Source of the DNA: an uncultured Lachnospiraceae bacterium
Lineage (GTDB): Bacteria > Bacillota > Clostridia > Lachnospirales > Lachnospiraceae
NCBI GenBank assembly: GCA_902784165.1
Contig: CACZTL010000027.1
Location: 1 to 37,319 of the forward strand
DNA length: 37,319 nt
Direction: 5' to 3'
The notes under the pieces were generated by a model. The model saw nothing but the letters and a program-made list of their open reading frames with translations, had not been told where the DNA came from and searched no databases. This document shows positions 33,231 to 37,319 of the stretch, piece by piece. Position 1 is the first letter of the stretch, and the number at the start of each line of letters is the position of its first letter. Made by a program: the position numbers and the translations under genes.

Positions 33231-36185
33231 ATGAAAGTCATTAAACATTCTTTAAGTATGATCATCTTTTCTTTATTGGTATGCTTTTGTATCCCCTTAG
33301 GTTTTGTTTTTGCGGATGCTTCATCTGCTGATGCAAAGGCAGCTGAAGCGATAACAGACAATGTGTCTTTAGCTGCTAAAGCCAATACCGATGAATCCGT
33401 TACCGTAAAAGCTTTAGCAATACGGGTAGGCTTTTCTGATGAGCCTTTGGGTGAGATTTCATCGGAGGCGGCTTTTTCAACAAGTGACATACGAGAGTAT
33501 TTTGAAGTCAGTGATACCGGCAAATTCCCTTATGAGAGTATATCTGCATATTACAAAAGATCTTCATATGGCAGGTTTAATATACATCTCGGAGAAATAA
33601 TTGATGTACAGCTGCCGGGCACCCGTGACTCGTATGATTGCAAAAGCGGCTCAGAGGATGAATATCGTTTGATAAAAGAAATAGTTGACAGATCCAAGAT
33701 AAAGGAGAAGCTGCCGCTTTATGATAATGACGGGGACGGAGCGGCTGATTTCGTGTATTTTTTTTGTAACGGTAAAAAGGATGAAAAGGGTTCCGTATGG
33801 TGGCCGCACTGTCACAACGAGGGTGATGATACTTTCACGAAGGCCGGGCTTAAGCTGGGAGATTATGTTTTATCTTGTAAAGAGACATCCAATGTCCTGA
33901 TTCATGAAACAGCGCATTTTTTCGGTATACCTGATTATTATTCATATGAGGATTATTATACATATGACTTTAACGTTCCTGATATGATGAATGATAATCA
34001 AGGAGATCATAACGGACTCTCAAAGCTTCTTGCCGGATGGATCGGAGAAGATGAAATAACATTTGTTAACAAAGAAAGCGCCGGGAAAAATGAAGTTGAT
34101 GTATGTCTTGCGCCGATAGATTCCCAAAAACCCGGAAAAGCACGGATTGCGCTTATAGCGCCCGAGATAACAGGTGCGTACGGTGAGTTTTTTTTGGCTG
34201 AATATATAAGTGGCAACGGAAATATGTCTTTGTTTGATGGACGGCGTGATTATCCGGAAGGCTTTAGGATCATACATGTTTTTTATGATGAGACAAAGGG
34301 GCGTTTTTTTGCAAATGCTCTCACAAAGGACCATACTACAGGCGCTGATTTCGGAGTTTTTGAGGAGGGTGATGAAATAACACCATATACAGTGCCTTCT
34401 ACTTCTTTTATATGTGATGGGAGTCCGTCTGTTTTTACAGGTATAAAGATTACTGATTTTGTTACGGGTGATTCCCCGCATTTTAAAGTCAGCTTTACGG
34501 ATGATGAGAAAAAAAATACACCTGTAGTCTTTGAACAGAGTGATGAGTCCGTAACAAATATGCTTGAGCTGACATTAAATGCCGACCGTCCTTTAAAGCT
34601 TTCGGATAAAACAGGAAAAACCACTAATGCAAGGCTTGAAAGAGAAGGTGTGCTTTATCCTTTGGTTATTAAGGGTGACGAGTATAACGCTACCAAGTTT
34701 TATCTTGAATACAGGCAGCTGAAAACACCTCTTTTGCCGGAAACGGACTATACTCTTATTTTGCCGTCCGGTGCTTTTATCGATGATGACGGCAATGAGT
34801 CCCGTGAAATCAGAATGAATATCACGACAGGCAGCTTTACAAAGCTTGAAAAAATAGAAAGTATGGATGTTAAAGACAGCTTTTTATTAAGATCCGATCC
34901 GGTTCCCTATGGAAGCAGCGCCGCATATATAGTGATGACAGGAACAAATAATGAAGAGGGTACCGGCTTTAGATTTGTAAGCTTTAATTCAGGTGCTTTA
35001 AACGGCTCCGGTGAGTTCTTTATAGAAATACCCGAGCCTGCCGACAATATATCGGATATTGATGCTTTTGTTTCTTTTGACGGCGATTATATTATATGTG
35101 TGAAAACATTTGACGATACTTATGTAAAAAAAGTTTCCGCAAAGGGAGAGAGCATGTCAAAGCTTGTGCACATACCTGAACTTGTTGATGTGATCGAACT
35201 TGGTGATATATTAAAGGGTATATCTACAGACACCGATACAGCTGTTGGTAAAGATTTGCGCGGCAGCACGGGTGAGTTTACGGGAGCTGTATGGACATTT
35301 GACTTAAACGGTGAACCATCTAAAGTCTTGTACCGGTATAATGCTTACATTGCAGGCGGATTTTTTGCAGTGACGGATTCTAAATATTGTATTGCAGGAT
35401 TTGATATAGCAAGCGAAAATTATTATGCGGATGTTTATGATAAAAACGACGCCTTTGTAAAGAGGATTGAATTTTCAAAGGATCTGCCGCTGTCGTTTTG
35501 TTCTGACAAAGAAACCGTTACATCTGTTGAGATAGTCTTTGATGACGTAACGAATGAAGAGCGTTTTTTTCTTACAAAGCATGATCTGCAATCAGGTACG
35601 GTATTACAAAAATATGTTGACGGAGAAAAGCTGGATGAAATGTATCTGACGGGAACTAAGCTTATGCCGGCAGGCTGGGGTTATGTCTTGTATTACAGGT
35701 ATTTGGGCAAGACAGACAGCGCTATTTCCAAGGTGTTATTCCTGACTGATGAGATGGAAATAATCGGAAGTATGAGCCTGCCCGGAGGAGCAGGTTGTCT
35801 CCCTCAGTCAGACCGTGTTGTTGTGGTATGGGAGGATGAAGACGGACGGAGCATGGCGTGGACAGAGGTTTTGTTTTCGGATTTTAAACGGGATGAAAGC
35901 AAAGACTCCGGCATTTACGGAACAGGGGAAGATGATAAAAACGATGTTAACCGTAATGATCAGAAGGCAACGGTTGTCCCGGGTAAAACTGTACCGACTT
36001 CAGCTCTCACAGAAGCATTAACTAAGCCTTCCGCAACAGGAAAAACCACAGAGGCTAAAGCTGCTGTAACCGGCGCGGGTGATCATAATAAGATATGGAT
36101 TATTGTAGCAGTAGGAGCATTGAGCGTAGCATTTATTACTGTGTTGCGGTATAAATCTTGTAAGAACAATAAACAAGATAGATAA
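33231..36185 (+). CDS. Membrane-anchored M6-type metalloprotease
   Basis: The 984-residue protein begins with a signal peptide (about 1-28). A protease domain has the zinc motif HETAHFFGIPD with H225, E226 and H229, of the extended HExxHxxGxxD kind found in M6 (immune inhibitor A-like) enzymes. It is preceded by PLYDNDGDGAADFVYFFCNG, a calcium-loop-like stretch. The long middle part is beta-rich and may be a propeller or Ig-like region. A Thr/Pro-rich linker leads to a C-terminal membrane helix (about 955-973) and a basic tail, so the enzyme stays on the cell surface. No LPxTG motif is present. The substrate is unknown. Confidence 0.87.
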   Translation: MKVIKHSLSMIIFSLLVCFCIPLGFVFADASSADAKAAEAITDNVSLAAKANTDESVTVKALAIRVGFSDEPLGEISSEAAFSTSDIREYFEVSDTGKFPYESISAYYKRSSYGRFNIHLGEIIDVQLPGTRDSYDCKSGSEDEYRLIKEIVDRSKIKEKLPLYDNDGDGAADFVYFFCNGKKDEKGSVWWPHCHNEGDDTFTKAGLKLGDYVLSCKETSNVLIHETAHFFGIPDYYSYEDYYTYDFNVPDMMNDNQGDHNGLSKLLAGWIGEDEITFVNKESAGKNEVDVCLAPIDSQKPGKARIALIAPEITGAYGEFFLAEYISGNGNMSLFDGRRDYPEGFRIIHVFYDETKGRFFANALTKDHTTGADFGVFEEGDEITPYTVPSTSFICDGSPSVFTGIKITDFVTGDSPHFKVSFTDDEKKNTPVVFEQSDESVTNMLELTLNADRPLKLSDKTGKTTNARLEREGVLYPLVIKGDEYNATKFYLEYRQLKTPLLPETDYTLILPSGAFIDDDGNESREIRMNITTGSFTKLEKIESMDVKDSFLLRSDPVPYGSSAAYIVMTGTNNEEGTGFRFVSFNSGALNGSGEFFIEIPEPADNISDIDAFVSFDGDYIICVKTFDDTYVKKVSAKGESMSKLVHIPELVDVIELGDILKGISTDTDTAVGKDLRGSTGEFTGAVWTFDLNGEPSKVLYRYNAYIAGGFFAVTDSKYCIAGFDIASENYYADVYDKNDAFVKRIEFSKDLPLSFCSDKETVTSVEIVFDDVTNEERFFLTKHDLQSGTVLQKYVDGEKLDEMYLTGTKLMPAGWGYVLYYRYLGKTDSAISKVLFLTDEMEIIGSMSLPGGAGCLPQSDRVVVVWEDEDGRSMAWTEVLFSDFKRDESKDSGIYGTGEDDKNDVNRNDQKATVVPGKTVPTSALTEALTKPSATGKTTEAKAAVTGAGDHNKIWIIVAVGALSVAFITVLRYKSCKNNKQDR

Positions 36186-36202
36186 GATTTCAGAGTAAGT
36201 GA

Positions 36203-36234
36203 GTGTGTCAGCAGAACCGTCCCCATTGACACAT
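36203..36234. repeat. REP-like palindromic repeat, copy E
   Basis: TGTGTCAGCAGAACCGTCCC (36204-36223) continues through CAT to TGACACA (36227-36233). It matches the right unit of the doublet at 27519-27548 at all but three positions. It fills the gap between the metalloprotease and TPR genes. Confidence 0.85.
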
Positions 36235-36269
36235 AAAAATTAAGTTAAAATGACAAATGGAGAACGATC

Positions 36270-37175
36270 ATGGAAAAAGAAACACAAAATAACAATATCG
36301 AAGAAACTCAAAAAGAAGGCGAAGTAATAGGTGTACAGGTTGCCCTTCTGGCTGCGCAAAAAAAGGCTGCGGTAAGTGATTATGCAGAAGCAAAAAAAAT
36401 ACTTGAAGACACTATAGAAAGGCTTGAGGCATCTCAAGTTTATAATGATCCTAAGATTCAATACCATACATTTGCAGGTCCGATAGAACAGATTATATTT
36501 TTGAAGGACTGTGATAAGCAAAGAGAATATGCTGCCGCGCCGGAACCGTTTGCGACGCTTTATCTTACTTACGGTAATCTGCTTATGGGTATGAAGGATT
36601 TTGAAGGCGCTAAAGCTGCTTTGGAAAATGCCATACGCTGGAATCCGGTAAACCCTAATCTCAAACTGGAGTATGCTGACGTATTCAGGGCTCAGGGCGA
36701 CTTGGACGAATTTTTTGAAACCTCTCTTGATGCGCTTACGACTGCTTACACCAAGGAATATCTCGGACATATTTACAGAAATATAGGATATTACTTTATT
36801 GAGAAGGGTAAATGGAACGAAGCCATGGCAGCTTATGTGCTTAGTCTTCATTTCGACAGCAGATCAGAGGATGCCGCTAAAGAGATTGATTATATCCAGA
36901 GTAAAACCGATGGAAAAACAGGAATACCTTCGATGGATGAGATCAAGAAAATAGCTGAAGAAAACGGTTTCTCAACAGAGGCAAATGAAGAGATAGTAGG
37001 ACTTGCCGCATTCTACGGTCATAAGGCAAAGGACGACGGAAGAAATGATGTTGCAGAGTATTTTTTGAATATTGCGTATGATCTTACAGGTGACGGTAAT
37101 ATACGAAATATACTTGAGGAGATATCCGATGTTGAAGAGTCGGATGACGGAAACGAGACAAATGAAATAATCTGA
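36270..37175 (+). CDS. Tetratricopeptide-repeat protein, unknown
   Basis: The 301-residue cytoplasmic protein has a Glu-rich N-terminus and TPR-type helix pairs. The clearest are at about 88-128 (LYLTYGNLLMGMKDFEGAKA, then LENAIRWNPVNP) and about 165-200 (IYRNIGYYFIEKGKWNEAMA). It has no signal peptide, membrane helix or catalytic motif. TPR proteins are protein-binding scaffolds, and the partner cannot be read from the sequence. GGAGAA precedes the ATG. Its tail is acidic. It is followed by the tRNA-Val promoter, with no obvious terminator of its own. Confidence 0.83.
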   Translation: MEKETQNNNIEETQKEGEVIGVQVALLAAQKKAAVSDYAEAKKILEDTIERLEASQVYNDPKIQYHTFAGPIEQIIFLKDCDKQREYAAAPEPFATLYLTYGNLLMGMKDFEGAKAALENAIRWNPVNPNLKLEYADVFRAQGDLDEFFETSLDALTTAYTKEYLGHIYRNIGYYFIEKGKWNEAMAAYVLSLHFDSRSEDAAKEIDYIQSKTDGKTGIPSMDEIKKIAEENGFSTEANEEIVGLAAFYGHKAKDDGRNDVAEYFLNIAYDLTGDGNIRNILEEISDVEESDDGNETNEII

Positions 37176-37183
37176 AAAACATG

Positions 37184-37212
37184 TTGACAAACTTGTTTCG
37201 TATGTATATAAT
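37184..37212 (+). promoter_or_regulatory. Consensus SigA promoter for tRNA-Val
   Basis: TTGACA (37184-37189) and TATAAT (37207-37212) with a 17-nt spacer match the consensus at all 12 positions, as expected for a stable-RNA gene. It begins 9 nt after the TPR gene stop. Confidence 0.93.
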
Positions 37213-37243
37213 AGGCAAAGCGTTCGTATTTCGACGCACATAT

Positions 37244-37316
37244 GGGGTCTTAGCTCAGCTGGGAGAGCATCTGCCTTACAAGCAGAGGGTCATAGGTTCG
37301 AGCCCTATAGGCCCCA
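37244..37316 (+). tRNA. tRNA-Val (anticodon UAC)
   Basis: The acceptor arms GGGGTCT and AGGCCCC pair over 7 bp with one U-G, and A37316 is the discriminator. The anticodon stem TCTGC/GCAGA holds the loop CTTACAA, giving TAC (Val). The D arm GCTCAGCTGGGAGAGC and T arm ATAGG-TTCGAGC-CCTAT are regular. No CCA is encoded. The window ends 3 nt later, so further tRNAs of a cluster may follow. Confidence 0.96.
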
Positions 37317-37319
37317 TAT

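Noticed and set aside
36240..36851. 203-codon minus-strand open frame opposite the TPR gene
   Set aside because: The plus-strand TPR protein has a good ribosome site and clear repeats; the opposite product is Phe/Ile/Lys-rich with no family features.

Overview
The window looks like a chromosome segment of a low-GC Gram-positive anaerobe of the Clostridia, most like Lachnospiraceae. The evidence is the rimP-nusA-ylxR-ylxQ-infB-rbfA-nrnA-truB-ribF order, AAGGAGG-type ribosome sites with several TTG starts, anaerobic NrdG, a cdaA-cdaR pair, lipoproteins with classic lipoboxes, and no outer-membrane genes. No species can be named from sequence alone. No phage, IS transposase, CRISPR array or resistance cassette is present. 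The mobile-type signal is a family of short palindromic intergenic repeats.

Region 1 (1-8801, + strand) starts with tRNA-Glu(CUC) and its terminator. The translation and RNA-maturation operon follows: RimP, NusA, RnpM/YlxR, YlxQ, IF-2, RbfA, NrnA, TruB and RibF. A strong promoter in the end of ribF then drives rpsO through a structured leader. A 34-codon ORF is coupled at both ends between infB and rbfA.

Region 2 (8818-12856, + strand) holds yebC, two unknown membrane proteins and the c-di-AMP cyclase CdaA with its partner CdaR, nearly without gaps. It closes in a bidirectional terminator.

Region 3 (12858-17413) is a 1417-residue minus-strand fusion of two 2-hydroxyacyl-CoA dehydratase-type activase domains with cysteine-rich domains, plus its upstream region.

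Region 4 (17414-24396, + strand) holds an ABC ATPase with an FtsX-type permease carrying a roughly 500-residue coiled coil, a sodium:solute symporter and a lipoprotein.

Region 5 (24401-28678, - strand) reads nrdG, dut, then a class II aldolase, mtnK and mtnA. The last three match the DHAP shunt, which turns methylthioribose or 5-deoxyribose (by-products of SAM use) into DHAP plus an aldehyde. NrdG, a radical-SAM enzyme that makes 5'-deoxyadenosine, lies just upstream.

Region 6 (28734-37319, + strand) holds a thioredoxin-fold lipoprotein, a second lipoprotein, PEP carboxylase, a small basic protein, a membrane-anchored M6-type metalloprotease, a TPR protein and tRNA-Val(UAC) behind a perfect consensus promoter.

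The points most worth following up are the REP/REPIN-like repeats (five loci, six units), the coupled 34-codon ORF, the compact DHAP-shunt operon beside nrdG, the double-activase fusion and the rpsO leader. I saw no wholly new multi-gene system that I could defend.
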